The notes beneath the pieces were generated by a model, which ran no database searches, was not told where the DNA came from, and saw only the letters and a list, made by a program, of their open reading frames with translations. From Fidelibacterota bacterium (GTDB lineage Bacteria > Fidelibacterota > UBA2242), in NCBI GenBank assembly GCA_003527965.1, contig DPVY01000143.1, forward strand, positions 1-14,710: a stretch of DNA of 14,710 nucleotides, in the 5' to 3' direction. Shown one piece after another: positions 6,103-14,709 of this stretch. Position 1 is the stretch's first letter. Each line of letters opens with the position of its first letter. The translations under genes and the position numbers were made by a program.

Positions 6103-7257
6103 CTATGTTAATTGGTTTAAATATTGAATATAATCGACCAGAAGAGAAAGCGTCGGTTCGATTAAGCTGTCGTCAAGTAAAAAATTGCTGCTGTGAGATG
6201 AACCGGTCCCTCCTGCTCCTATTTGAAAATAGAGACCGGGCACTTGATCCAGATAAAGCGAAAAATCATCGGCACCCATAGAAGGTTTTTTCAAAATTTG
6301 AATATTTTTGTAAGATTGCGTCCTATTCGATAAATCAATAAAATGATTATAAAGCCGATCATCATTAATTACGGCTGGAGTAATATTCGGAAATGAAGCA
6401 ACAATATCTAAGCCGTATAGTTTTGCAAAATTATCACTAAATATAGTTATTCGTTTTAATAATTGATCTAATATGTGATTATTGAAATTTCTAAGAGTGC
6501 CGGTAAGTTTAATTTCCGAAGGAATAATATTATGACTATGCCCCCCTTCAATTTTACCAAATACTAAAACAAAATTGTCTCTCGAATCAAAACAGGCTTT
6601 AAGATACTCCGGTAACTGTACTATATATTGGCTGGTTACACGGATGAGATCAACAGTATTGTGAGGTCTTGAGGTGTGTCCGCCTTTTCCTATAAATGTG
6701 ATTTCCAGGCGCGCTGAAGATGCACAGGCAGCGCCTTTAATGATTGAAAATTGCCCGACTTCCAGCTGACTATCGACGTGAACTCCAATTAATCCACGCA
6801 TATTGTCAAATAATGGCTCTTTTGAAACAAAACCAGCCCCGTCGGGCGTTGCTTCTTCGGCAGGTTGAAAAATAACGCGCATTCGTCCTTCGAAATCCTG
6901 TTGATTATCCTTGAAGTACTTTAACAGACCAAGGCCAATTGCCGTATGAAAATCGTGTCCGCAGGCATGCATTACTCCCTGGTTTTGTGAACATATTTCA
7001 TGCGCGGGATTTTCGGTAATCGGCAAAGCGTCAATATCCGATCTAAACCCAACCATCTTATCCTGACTATTTCCAATATCGGCATACCCGCCGGTTTCCA
7101 GATTTTTGAAAGGGTGAAATTGAATTTTCCACCGATCAAGTGTATTTTTCACAAATTTAGTAGTTTCGAACTCTTTATAGGATAGCTCGGGATGTTCATG
7201 GAGCCATCTCCTGATAGATTTAATTTCTTTAATTAATGATACCGGTATTTTTGACAT
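6103..7257 (-). CDS. M20D-family metal-dependent amidohydrolase
   Basis: A cytosolic di-metal peptidase-fold enzyme of 384 residues, of the type that removes acyl groups from N-acyl amino acids (hippurate, IAA-amino acid or N-acetyl-amino acid hydrolases). Visible motifs are LHEHPELSYKEFET (19-32), GFRSDIDALPI (70-80), the metal-binding MHAC99GHDFH (96-104), PAEE (132-135) with the general-base glutamate, H160 in GVHVDSQLEVGQ, the dimerisation-domain signature GKGGHTSRPHNTVD (190-203), and H355 in SSHSSNF. All expected metal ligands are present and the length is normal. It starts five bases after purL and is followed closely by the racemase gene. That pairing may let the cell free and racemise an N-acylated amino acid, which is inference; substrate specificity cannot be read from sequence. 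Confidence 0.85.
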   Translation of the reverse strand: MSKIPVSLIKEIKSIRRWLHEHPELSYKEFETTKFVKNTLDRWKIQFHPFKNLETGGYADIGNSQDKMVGFRSDIDALPITENPAHEICSQNQGVMHACGHDFHTAIGLGLLKYFKDNQQDFEGRMRVIFQPAEEATPDGAGFVSKEPLFDNMRGLIGVHVDSQLEVGQFSIIKGAACASSARLEITFIGKGGHTSRPHNTVDLIRVTSQYIVQLPEYLKACFDSRDNFVLVFGKIEGGHSHNIIPSEIKLTGTLRNFNNHILDQLLKRITIFSDNFAKLYGLDIVASFPNITPAVINDDRLYNHFIDLSNRTQSYKNIQILKKPSMGADDFSLYLDQVPGLYFQIGAGGTGSSHSSNFLLDDSLIEPTLSLLVDYIQYLNQLT

Positions 7258-7262
7258 AATTA

Positions 7263-9503
7263 TTATAAGGCAAGTTTCATGATTTCAGGAATGGTGTTTT
7301 CGTAGGCTGATTTTATATTCTCTAAAGACAAATCGACGGATTCATTTAACTTAAGCCGTCCATTATCTTTGACCCTTCCAATCGTAAAACAGGGCACGAT
7401 ATTTTTCGCGGCGATCTGTTCCATTTTAAGAAGACTATGTTCGGATATTGAAAGAATAATAACCGACTGGCTTTCACCGAAGAAGATTTCATCATCCCGC
7501 AATTTTCTGGAAATATAGACAGAAGCGCCCAACGGTTTTTCCGGATTGCCGATACATGCTTCGGCTAAAGCGACAGCCAGTCCCCCATCTGAAATATCAA
7601 TAGCCGAATTGACGATCCCTTTACGAATAGATTCCAGGCAGGCATTATGAACCCGTTTTTCAAAGGACAGGTCGATAGTTGGCGCATCACCGACAACAAG
7701 ATTATGGATCACTTTCAGATATTCACTGCCCCCTAATTCGCCCTTTAGCGTTCCTAACATTACAATAAAATCACCGTCATTTTTAAAATACGATGTTGTA
7801 ATGTGATTGACATCCTCAATTAAGCCCACCATACCGACAACAGGAGTCGGATAGATCGCTCCTTTTGGAGATTCATTATAAAAGCTGACATTTCCGCCGG
7901 TTACAGGGGTATTAAAAGCCCGGCACGCTTCTCCCATACCAAGTACGGCCTCTTTAAATTGGTAATAAATTTCGGGATCATAGGGATTGCCAAAGTTTAA
8001 ACAATTTGTAATCGCAATGGGTTTTGCACCGGTACATACAACATTTCTGGCGGATTCCGCTACAGCAATAGCGCCACCCCGGCGGGGATTTAAATAGGTA
8101 TATCGCCCATTCCCATCTGTAGCAGAAGCAATTGCTTTTTTCGTCCCTTTAATTCGAATTACCGCCGCTGAACCACCGGGTGGAATGGCAGTATTTGTCC
8201 TGACGGAATGATCGTATTGATGATATACCCAGGATTTGTCGGCGATTGAGGGTGAAGATATTAATTTAAGCAATGCTGCGTTATAGTCATTCGGTTCTGA
8301 AATATTCTTTAAATTTTTGCTTCTGACTGTTTTAATATAGTCCGGTTTTTTAGTTTCTCTTTGGTAAACCGGCGCTCCGCCGCCAAGGACCAGGTGCCAT
8401 GCCGGTAGCGACCCCACTTTTTTGCCGTTCATGAATAATTCCAGAGACGCTGAACTTGTAACTTCGCCAATTTCAACGCAATTCAAATCCCATTTTTCAA
8501 ATATATTTTTCACTTCCTGTTCAAATCCACGACGTATAACAACTAACATCCGTTCCTGGGACTCTGAAAGCATTATTTCATAAGGGGTCATATCCGGTTC
8601 TCTCATGGGCACTTTGTTTAGATTCAAAATCATGCCGCTCTCCCCTTTTGCCGACATTTCCGATGAGGAGCAGGCGATTCCAGCCGCGCCCATATCCTGT
8701 ATTCCGACTAAGTAGTCTTTGCGAGCCAGTTCAAGTGTTGCTTCAAGTAATAACTTTTCTGTGAATGGATCGCCCACCTGGACAGATGACCGTTTTTCCT
8801 CAGATTCTTCGCTCAATTCAACGGAAGCAAAAGTTGCCCCATGGATTCCATCGCGTCCTGTTGAGGAACCGACAATCATGACGGTATTGCCTGCTCCTTT
8901 TGAAATGGCACTGGCAACACGATCGTGTTTTACAAGACCAATTGTCATGGCATTTACCAGCGGATTCCCGGTATAACATTCATCAAAATAGACTTCACCG
9001 CCAACGGTTGGCACTCCCATACAATTTCCGTAATGAGCAATACCTTTAACAACTTCATCAAAAAGATAACGGTTACGTGGAACGGATAACGGTCCGAATC
9101 GCAATGAATTCAATGATGCAATTGGTCTGGCGCCCATTGTAAAAACATCTCTCAGAATCCCGCCCACTCCGGTAGCAGCGCCCTGAAATGGTTCAAGCGC
9201 AGATGGATGATTATGGCTTTCAATTTTAAAGGCAATCGCCAGACCATCGCCAATATCGACTAATCCGGCATTTTCTTCACCGGCTCCAACCAATAAGCGG
9301 CTCCCCGAACGGGGTAATGTTTTTATCATTGCAATGGAATTTTTGTAGCTGCAGTGTTCACTCCACATCACCGAAAATACGCCTAATTCCGTATAATTGG
9401 GTTTTCGACCGAGAATATCGAGAATTTTTTGCCACTCTTCTTCATTAAGGCCGTGTTGAATCGCCAGTTCGAGATTTACTTCCGGCTTTTTATTATTTTT
9501 CAT
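7263..9503 (-). CDS. purL: Phosphoribosylformylglycinamidine synthase subunit PurL
   Basis: PurL is the ATP-using synthetase of step 4 of purine biosynthesis, converting FGAR to FGAM with ammonia delivered by PurQ in a PurS-PurL-PurQ complex. This is the short form (746 residues) without a fused glutaminase domain. Motifs seen are WSEHCSYKNS (47-56), SHNHPS (96-101), TGVGGILRDVFTMGARP (111-127), QDMGAAGI, and the second half's repeat with ATDGNGRY, GGNVSFYNE and DISDGGLAVAL, giving the usual two-fold AIRS-like architecture. I choose the ATG at 9503, not the one at 9530, because GGAG lies seven bases before it and the extra nine residues are not family-like. purS and purQ are not adjacent. It lies about 100 bases downstream of uvrC and five before the amidohydrolase. 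Confidence 0.96.
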   Translation of the reverse strand: MKNNKKPEVNLELAIQHGLNEEEWQKILDILGRKPNYTELGVFSVMWSEHCSYKNSIAMIKTLPRSGSRLLVGAGEENAGLVDIGDGLAIAFKIESHNHPSALEPFQGAATGVGGILRDVFTMGARPIASLNSLRFGPLSVPRNRYLFDEVVKGIAHYGNCMGVPTVGGEVYFDECYTGNPLVNAMTIGLVKHDRVASAISKGAGNTVMIVGSSTGRDGIHGATFASVELSEESEEKRSSVQVGDPFTEKLLLEATLELARKDYLVGIQDMGAAGIACSSSEMSAKGESGMILNLNKVPMREPDMTPYEIMLSESQERMLVVIRRGFEQEVKNIFEKWDLNCVEIGEVTSSASLELFMNGKKVGSLPAWHLVLGGGAPVYQRETKKPDYIKTVRSKNLKNISEPNDYNAALLKLISSPSIADKSWVYHQYDHSVRTNTAIPPGGSAAVIRIKGTKKAIASATDGNGRYTYLNPRRGGAIAVAESARNVVCTGAKPIAITNCLNFGNPYDPEIYYQFKEAVLGMGEACRAFNTPVTGGNVSFYNESPKGAIYPTPVVGMVGLIEDVNHITTSYFKNDGDFIVMLGTLKGELGGSEYLKVIHNLVVGDAPTIDLSFEKRVHNACLESIRKGIVNSAIDISDGGLAVALAEACIGNPEKPLGASVYISRKLRDDEIFFGESQSVIILSISEHSLLKMEQIAAKNIVPCFTIGRVKDNGRLKLNESVDLSLENIKSAYENTIPEIMKLAL

Positions 9504-9602
9504 TGGTTCTCCAGTTATTGATGTAATCAAATAAGTTTATAAAACGATGCCTAATTTCAGAATATTTTTAGATAAATACAGTAGTAAATTCGTCAAAGTG
9601 AA

Positions 9603-11438
9603 TTAACTGTGATGAAGATAATTCCAGATAATATCCGCTAATTTAGGACCGATTCCATTGATTCTGCTTAAATCTTCAATTGAAGCCGAACGCATTTTTG
9701 AAATCGTCCCGAAAGAACTCCATAACACCTGTCGTTTCTTAGACCCTAAACCGGGTATGTGATTTAAAATGGAATCTATTTCACCATGTCCTCTCAGATT
9801 GCGATGATATGTTATCGCAAATCGATGAGCTTCATCCCGAATTCGTTGTAATAATAATAAGGCTATACTATCCCTGGATAGCGACAGTGGAATATTTTGA
9901 TCCGGTAAAAATATTTCATCAAGTTTTTTTGCAAGACCGGCTAAAGCAATTTTATCGAGATTTAGCGATTTTAAGATTTCCCTTACTGCGGATAATTGCC
10001 CTTTGCCGCCGTCAATTAAGATAAGATCGGGTAATTCTTTCTGTTCTTTAATCTGGCGTGAATATCTGCGTCGGACGACTTCCGCCATCATGGCAAAATC
10101 ATCAATCCCCTTAACGGTTTTAATTTTGAACCGGCGATATTCGCTTTTTTGAGGGCGGGCATTATAAAATGTGACTAATGAAGCCACGGCATATTTTCCC
10201 TGAATGTTAGAAATATCAAAGGCTTCAATTCTTTTGGGTAATTGTGTTAGTGAGAGATCTGTCTGAAGTTGCTGCAGGGTTTTGGGAATGTAGTTCTCTG
10301 CTTGACTCTTTTTTATTAAATATTCCTGCAGATGAATCCTGGCATTTTTCTCCGCTAAACGCATTAAGCGTAATTTCTCTTCACGAGCGGGGCGTGTAAT
10401 TTTAACCGAACCGTGGCGGTTATTAGCGAGCCATTTTTGCAGAATATCCTGTTCCGAAGGATAAATATTAACATTTATCTCTTCGGGAACTAATTGAGAT
10501 TGATTGTAATATTGTTGAATAAAATTGCGCATAATTTCAGTTTGTTCAACATCTGAAATACCTTCAAGAAAAATTGTATCTTTACCAAGCATTTTCCCAT
10601 GACGCACTCTTATGACAACTCCAACACATGTATCACCTTCTAAAAAAATATTTATGAAATCCCGATCTTTAAAATCCATAAATTCCACCGATTGTCGTTT
10701 GGCATAGTGCTGTAGCAAATTGATATTATCACGGTATCTTGCCGCTAATTCAAACAGTAATTTTTCCGACGCAGATTCCATTTTACGTTGAAGATAATTG
10801 ACAACTTCCGATAAATCACCTTTTAAAAACGCCTCTAGCTTGGAAATCATTGTATCATATTCCTCTTTGGATATCAATTTCTGGCAAGGTCCTTCACAAT
10901 TATGAATATGATACTGAAGACACAATTTTACTTTTTTTGCCTGCACTGTTTCATTGTCCAGACGAAACTTGCATGTTCTGACAGTGAATGCTTTTTTGAT
11001 TATTCGTAAAGTATCCCGGATTGCGCGGGCATCGGTATAAGGTCCGTAATATTTTGATCCGTCATTTATTAAGCGTCGTGTTATAAATGCCCGGGGATAG
11101 GGTTCATTGGTAATACGGATATAAGGAAAGGTTTTATCATCCCGTAAAAAAACATTATATCGCGGTCGGTGCTGTTTAATTAATGTATTTTCAAGTATCA
11201 ACGCTTCTATTTCAGAAAGCGTTACGATGAATTCAACATCGGCAATACGCTTTACGAGGCTTTGTGTTTTGGGATCTTTTGAATGAGGATTAACAAAATA
11301 TGATTTAACCCGATTAGCCAGATTTTTAGCTTTCCCCACATAGATAATTTTACCCTGCTTATTTTTATAGAGATAACAGCCCGGATCAACCGGGGCATGT
11401 TTGATTTTTTCAATAAGTGATTCAGGATAACGGGTCAT
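9603..11438 (-). CDS. uvrC: Excinuclease ABC subunit C
   Basis: UvrC makes both incisions around DNA lesions marked by UvrA-UvrB. At 611 residues it is full length. The order is: GIY-YIG nuclease domain (16-95, with GCYLYKN and IIYVGKAKNLANRVKSYF); four cysteines C156, C173, C181 and C185, whose CX7CX3C end matches the known iron-sulfur site, with a longer first spacer than in E. coli; a UVR domain binding UvrB (about 193-245); the RNase H-like 5' nuclease with D408 in AFDISN and D476 in LILIDGGKGQL; and paired helix-hairpin-helix motifs (about 567-608, HIPGLGSKKR and INGIGPKLAD). The start is seven bases after the dacB stop, so the two are co-transcribed. No catalytic residue is missing. Confidence 0.97.
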   Translation of the reverse strand: MTRYPESLIEKIKHAPVDPGCYLYKNKQGKIIYVGKAKNLANRVKSYFVNPHSKDPKTQSLVKRIADVEFIVTLSEIEALILENTLIKQHRPRYNVFLRDDKTFPYIRITNEPYPRAFITRRLINDGSKYYGPYTDARAIRDTLRIIKKAFTVRTCKFRLDNETVQAKKVKLCLQYHIHNCEGPCQKLISKEEYDTMISKLEAFLKGDLSEVVNYLQRKMESASEKLLFELAARYRDNINLLQHYAKRQSVEFMDFKDRDFINIFLEGDTCVGVVIRVRHGKMLGKDTIFLEGISDVEQTEIMRNFIQQYYNQSQLVPEEINVNIYPSEQDILQKWLANNRHGSVKITRPAREEKLRLMRLAEKNARIHLQEYLIKKSQAENYIPKTLQQLQTDLSLTQLPKRIEAFDISNIQGKYAVASLVTFYNARPQKSEYRRFKIKTVKGIDDFAMMAEVVRRRYSRQIKEQKELPDLILIDGGKGQLSAVREILKSLNLDKIALAGLAKKLDEIFLPDQNIPLSLSRDSIALLLLQRIRDEAHRFAITYHRNLRGHGEIDSILNHIPGLGSKKRQVLWSSFGTISKMRSASIEDLSRINGIGPKLADIIWNYLHHS

Positions 11439-11445
11439 CGATTTC

Positions 11446-12975
11446 TCAGTAATCTAAATTATATAACAGAGTCACTATATGGTCCTGCAGATCATTTATT
11501 CTACCGGTAGGAACAGGATAGTGATTAACCAGGATTGAAAATATGTATTCACGGCCGTTAGCGCCGTGTACAAAGCCGGATAGCGCTCTGACGCGCCCGA
11601 CATACCCGGTTTTAGCAAAAACGTGTCCAGCGGCATTTGAGCCCTTTAATCTATTTTTAACGGTTCCCTCAACTCCGCAAACAGGTAATGAATTGAAGAA
11701 TACTGCATAATTGGGATGATTTCGAATAGCCCGCAATATTGTGACAATTTGAAATGGCGTCACCAGATTATGGCGCGACAGACCCGAGCCGTCAACGATA
11801 AAAATATCATCCGGGCTGATACCGATCCGGCTGAACCATTCTTTTTCCGCTTCGATACCTTTTTGGCTAACTCCCTCGCCTTTTAACTCAACGCCAAGAG
11901 TTTTCTGGAGTTGTTCGGCGTAAAAGTTTTGACTTACTTTATTTATGGTTTTAATGATTTCCGATAGTGGAATGGATTTATGAATATCAATAAGTTCCAG
12001 GTTTTCATACTCGGGATTATCTATTGGTAAATCGTCTATGTCGCTGATATTACGGACAGTTATGCCATTATTCTCCAGTGTGTATTTAAATGCTGCCAAA
12101 GTATAGAGAGTGGGATTTTCAACTGTCACCCATTCTTTTAAAGTGTCGGAATTTGCTTTAATTGTGCCAAATATTGTCGTTGATTCCTCACCGGGCTGCC
12201 GATAGAAATCTATATAATTTGAGGAATCCTCCGATACGGTAATGATCTCGTTGGTAAATGTCATATATTCCATTGGAGGATTTGTGAATATTTTTGCCAT
12301 CCCACCGATTGAATCATTGGGTAAAATAAAGAGGTCTATACAATTATCGTTAAAAGCGAGTCCGCTCGTTTTTGCGGCGTAATAATATGACAGATCATCC
12401 CATGCCCAGCTATAGCCCAAACCCGATTCATCAAAAATATTATCATCGCCGATAATTGAACCGGCGATTCGGGTAATTCCTTTGGCTCGTAAAATATCGG
12501 CCCATTTTTGAAACACTTCTAATTGATTGCCATTATTATGACGACCTGAAATACTTGGATCACCGGAGCCTTTAACATAGAGATTTCCCACTAAGATTCC
12601 ATTTTCGATAGAACCATCAATATAAAGTGAAGTTTTGTATTGATAATCGGGGCCAAGAAGCGCCAGAGCCGAGGATGTTGTAAATAACTTCATGTTACTT
12701 GCTGGCATCAGTAAGGTATTTTCATTCAGAGAATAAATTATCTGACGGGTTTTGTATTCCTCGATATAAATACCTATAACGGCTGGCTGCAATTGCGGGG
12801 AATCTATAATTTTATTTACTTGAGAACGGAATCCTTTAATAGATTTGAAGTGGGTATGCTTTGGAGATGTGCCCCAAACATTTGCATCGACATTTTTCTG
12901 ATAATGAACCGGGCTGCATTGAATAAGAAAAGCAGAACTTAGAACAAGTATTGCGCCAATATATCTCTTATACAT
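11446..12975 (-). CDS. dacB: D-alanyl-D-alanine carboxypeptidase/endopeptidase, PBP4 (DacB) family
   Basis: A peptidase of MEROPS family S13 that trims or opens peptidoglycan cross-links outside the inner membrane. The active-site triad motifs are S93-N-M-K96 (SxxK), S348-Q-N350 (SxN) and K455-T-G457 (KTG), with DGSGLSRHN (395-403) and GSGDPS (136-141) also typical. The long insertion between SxxK and SxN characteristic of PBP4 is present. The N-terminus (MYKRYIGAILVLSSAFLIQCS) has charge, a hydrophobic stretch and then C20, like a lipoprotein signal, but glutamine at the position before cysteine is atypical, so membrane anchoring is uncertain. AAGGA precedes ATG by nine or ten bases. It is the first gene of the minus-strand operon leading into uvrC. 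Confidence 0.93.
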   Translation of the reverse strand: MYKRYIGAILVLSSAFLIQCSPVHYQKNVDANVWGTSPKHTHFKSIKGFRSQVNKIIDSPQLQPAVIGIYIEEYKTRQIIYSLNENTLLMPASNMKLFTTSSALALLGPDYQYKTSLYIDGSIENGILVGNLYVKGSGDPSISGRHNNGNQLEVFQKWADILRAKGITRIAGSIIGDDNIFDESGLGYSWAWDDLSYYYAAKTSGLAFNDNCIDLFILPNDSIGGMAKIFTNPPMEYMTFTNEIITVSEDSSNYIDFYRQPGEESTTIFGTIKANSDTLKEWVTVENPTLYTLAAFKYTLENNGITVRNISDIDDLPIDNPEYENLELIDIHKSIPLSEIIKTINKVSQNFYAEQLQKTLGVELKGEGVSQKGIEAEKEWFSRIGISPDDIFIVDGSGLSRHNLVTPFQIVTILRAIRNHPNYAVFFNSLPVCGVEGTVKNRLKGSNAAGHVFAKTGYVGRVRALSGFVHGANGREYIFSILVNHYPVPTGRINDLQDHIVTLLYNLDY

Positions 12976-13274
12976 TTGAAAATTTCCTTTCGGTGGTTAT
13001 GTTTTTTCTTACTAATGAAATGAACTTTCCGAAAATCAGCCGGAAGCAACTCTAATTTATGAATATTTTCATTGTTTTATCAATGGTTACAATATTAAGT
13101 TAAAGCCGTAATAATTCGTTTTATCTTACTCTCCTTTTTAACTGTTTACACCTCAATATAAAGTATAATATGCGTAAATAATAGCAATTTATTGTTGCGT
13201 TTATTTTATCTTAGTTGCGTCTTTTTATTATTATTTATTTTTCTCAAATTATAGTTTGAAATTAGGAGGAAGTT
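12976..13274. promoter_or_regulatory. Divergent regulatory spacer between dacB and nagA
   Basis: This 299-base, very AT-rich spacer must hold promoters for both divergent genes. On the plus strand TTTACA (13145-13150) is followed by TATAAT (13164-13169), but with only 13 bases between them. The TATAAT is therefore a reasonable -10 box for nagA without a well-placed -35. No convincing palindromic operator or structured leader is visible, and I see no small gene. Confidence 0.4.
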
Positions 13275-13277
13275 TTG
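13264..13277 (+). promoter_or_regulatory. Strong Shine-Dalgarno fixing a TTG start for nagA
   Basis: AGGAGGA (13264-13270) is the strongest ribosome binding site in the window and lies four bases before TTG (13275-13277). The nearest ATG (13286) is out of frame, so the TTG start is well supported. A weak initiation codon paired with a strong Shine-Dalgarno can moderate expression. Confidence 0.8.
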
Positions 13278-14447
13278 AATTTGATATGTCTTCATAATGC
13301 AACGGTTTATACGGGAATAACGGTGCTGCCAAAAAGCACTGTAATCATAAACGATGGAAAAATCGAAGATGTAATCACCAACGAGCGCTTTAAAAAACGG
13401 AAATTACCTGCTGATGCCGTAATATATTATCTAAACGGTGCAAATATTTCTGCCGGTTTTATCGATACTCATATTCACGGCTTACATGGCTATGATACTT
13501 CCGATGGCACCGAAGAATCTATTCTGGAAATGTCCCGGGCTTTGGTGGAATATGGAGTAACCGGCTTCTGCCCGACCATATATCCGCAACCCGATGAGAA
13601 TTTCCTGCAATCAATCAAATCTGTAGCCGGCGCAATTGGCAAGGAGCCTGGCGCCAAAATACTGGGAATGCATCTCGAAGGTCCGTTTGTTTCACCGGAA
13701 AAACCCGGTGTCCTGGAAAAAAAATATATGAAGCCCGTTGATCTTCATTTGATGCAACAATATATCGAGGCAGCCCAGGGACACATTGCTATAATGACAG
13801 TAGCTCCCGAATTAAAAAACATGCATGATCTGGCAATATTAGCCGGAAAGAACGGCATTGTGGTATCTGCCGGTCACTCTAACGCGACTTACGAAAATAT
13901 GCTGGAAGGTATGCAAGCCGGTATTTTGCATTCGACCCATTTTTTCAATGCCATGAGACGTTTACACCACCGCGATCCGGGTGTTGTCGGCGCCATTATG
14001 ATCCACCCCAGTGTCTCCTGTGAAGTAATCGCTGACGGATATCATGTTCACAAAGCCATAATTGACCTACTGTTACGCGTCAAACCGATTCATAAGGTTG
14101 TTCTGGTGACAGACGCACTCAGACCAACCGGTCTTAAGTCGGGCATTTTAATCGCCAACAAAGAGGAAGTTTTTTGTGAAGACGGGTTGTTTAAACGTAA
14201 ATCCGACGGAGCAACAGCCGGCTCAGCATTAACTATGATTAAAGGTGTTAAAAATCTTTTTGATATGGGAATTCCGCTGAAAGATGCATTAAGGGTAGCC
14301 AGTTCAAATCCTGCTACAGTTATCAGCCGTCAGGTTGAAACCGGATCGTTAATCCCCGGGAAAGACGCCGATGTTGTCGTGTTTGATAATGACTTTAATG
14401 TATTGATGACCTTTGTAAAAGGTGAAATAAAGAAGTTTTCTGCATAA
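13275..14447 (+). CDS. nagA: N-acetylglucosamine-6-phosphate deacetylase
   Basis: NagA converts GlcNAc-6-phosphate to glucosamine-6-phosphate and acetate, feeding amino sugars from recycled cell wall or chitin-like substrates into metabolism. The 390-residue protein has the amidohydrolase barrel with H66-I-H68 in FIDTHIHGLHG, the metal-binding E135 in LEGPFVSPEKPG, H201 in AGHSNATYE and H222 in THFFNAMRRLHHRDPG, DGYHVH (254-259), and the catalytic D280 in LVTDALRPTG. It closes with AGSALTM, ASSNPA and the composite-domain tail GSLIPGKDADVVVFD. All residues expected for activity are present. It starts at TTG behind AGGAGGA. It is transcribed away from dacB, another cell-wall enzyme, although nothing in the sequence shows shared control. 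No nagB or transporter is within the window. Confidence 0.93.
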   Translation: MNLICLHNATVYTGITVLPKSTVIINDGKIEDVITNERFKKRKLPADAVIYYLNGANISAGFIDTHIHGLHGYDTSDGTEESILEMSRALVEYGVTGFCPTIYPQPDENFLQSIKSVAGAIGKEPGAKILGMHLEGPFVSPEKPGVLEKKYMKPVDLHLMQQYIEAAQGHIAIMTVAPELKNMHDLAILAGKNGIVVSAGHSNATYENMLEGMQAGILHSTHFFNAMRRLHHRDPGVVGAIMIHPSVSCEVIADGYHVHKAIIDLLLRVKPIHKVVLVTDALRPTGLKSGILIANKEEVFCEDGLFKRKSDGATAGSALTMIKGVKNLFDMGIPLKDALRVASSNPATVISRQVETGSLIPGKDADVVVFDNDFNVLMTFVKGEIKKFSA

Positions 14448-14505
14448 AGATCCCCCCTTCTTCTGATAAGCAGTCCGACAGGCAACACTGGAATGAGGAT
14501 AACCC

Positions 14506-14520
14506 AACCTTCAGAAGGTT
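14506..14520. repeat. Short palindrome AACCTTC-A-GAAGGTT
   Basis: A 15-base palindrome with a single central base, 58 bases after nagA. The seven-base arms are perfect. It lies among three loosely similar words, CGACAGG, AACAGGA and CGACAGG (near 14476, 14531 and 14562), which give the stretch a repetitive, REP-like character. Function is unknown. Confidence 0.45.
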
Positions 14521-14540
14521 TAATCTTTCCAACAGGAATC

Positions 14541-14580
14541 AACAATCGTCAAAGACATCTTCGACAGGAGTGATTGTTTT
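14541..14580 (+). terminator. Candidate terminator hairpin after nagA
   Basis: AACAATC (14541-14547) pairs with GATTGTT (14572-14578). Inside it, GTC pairs with GAC and AAGA with TCTT around a tiny loop, with a six-base bulge on the right arm. The stem runs into TTTT (14577-14580). The T run is short and the stem AT-rich, so termination would be modest. Confidence 0.4.
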
Positions 14581-14586
14581 ACTACT

Positions 14587-14612
14587 CGTCTCAACGCTCC
14601 CGCGTTGAGACG
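14587..14612. repeat. Perfect 11-bp hairpin with TCCC loop
   Basis: CGTCTCAACGC (14587-14597) and GCGTTGAGACG (14602-14612) are perfectly complementary around a four-base TCCC loop. No T run follows on either strand, so this is not a standard intrinsic terminator. It is the strongest hairpin in the window, and the mixed-base stem is typical of dispersed intergenic repeats (REP/MITE-like). Confidence 0.7.
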
Positions 14613-14623
14613 GAATTGATGCC

Positions 14624-14666
14624 AAAAACCAATTTGGCTCGCTTCGCTCCCTGCGAATGGGTTTTT
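14624..14666. repeat. Second hairpin sharing the CGCTCCC word
   Basis: AAAAACC (14624-14630) pairs with GGTTTTT (14660-14666), enclosing an inner TTCGC/GCGAA stem (14643-14647 and 14653-14657) with a TCCCT loop. The word CGCTCCC recurs from the hairpin 12 bases upstream, suggesting related repeat units. The A-rich left arm and T-rich right arm could also give a bidirectional terminator. Confidence 0.45.
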
Positions 14667-14689
14667 CATTCTGTTAAGTTGTTAAAAGT

Positions 14690-14709
14690 GGGTTAAAGCA
14701 TTTAAATAG
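14690..14709. repeat. Terminal inverted repeat, right copy (20 bp)
   Basis: This is the exact reverse complement of positions 1-20. On this side it follows the palindrome-rich spacer after nagA, whereas on the left it abuts a stop codon; the DNA just inside each copy is unrelated. The shared element therefore seems to begin here and continue beyond the window. Confidence 0.85.

Noticed and set aside
9503..9530. The longer purL start at 9530.
   Set aside because: A GGAG ribosome binding site precisely precedes the ATG at 9503 and the extra nine residues do not look like the family N-terminus.
14330..14545. Minus-strand 71-residue frame across the end of nagA.
   Set aside because: Half of it is antisense to conserved nagA sequence and the rest translates the repeat-like palindrome region.
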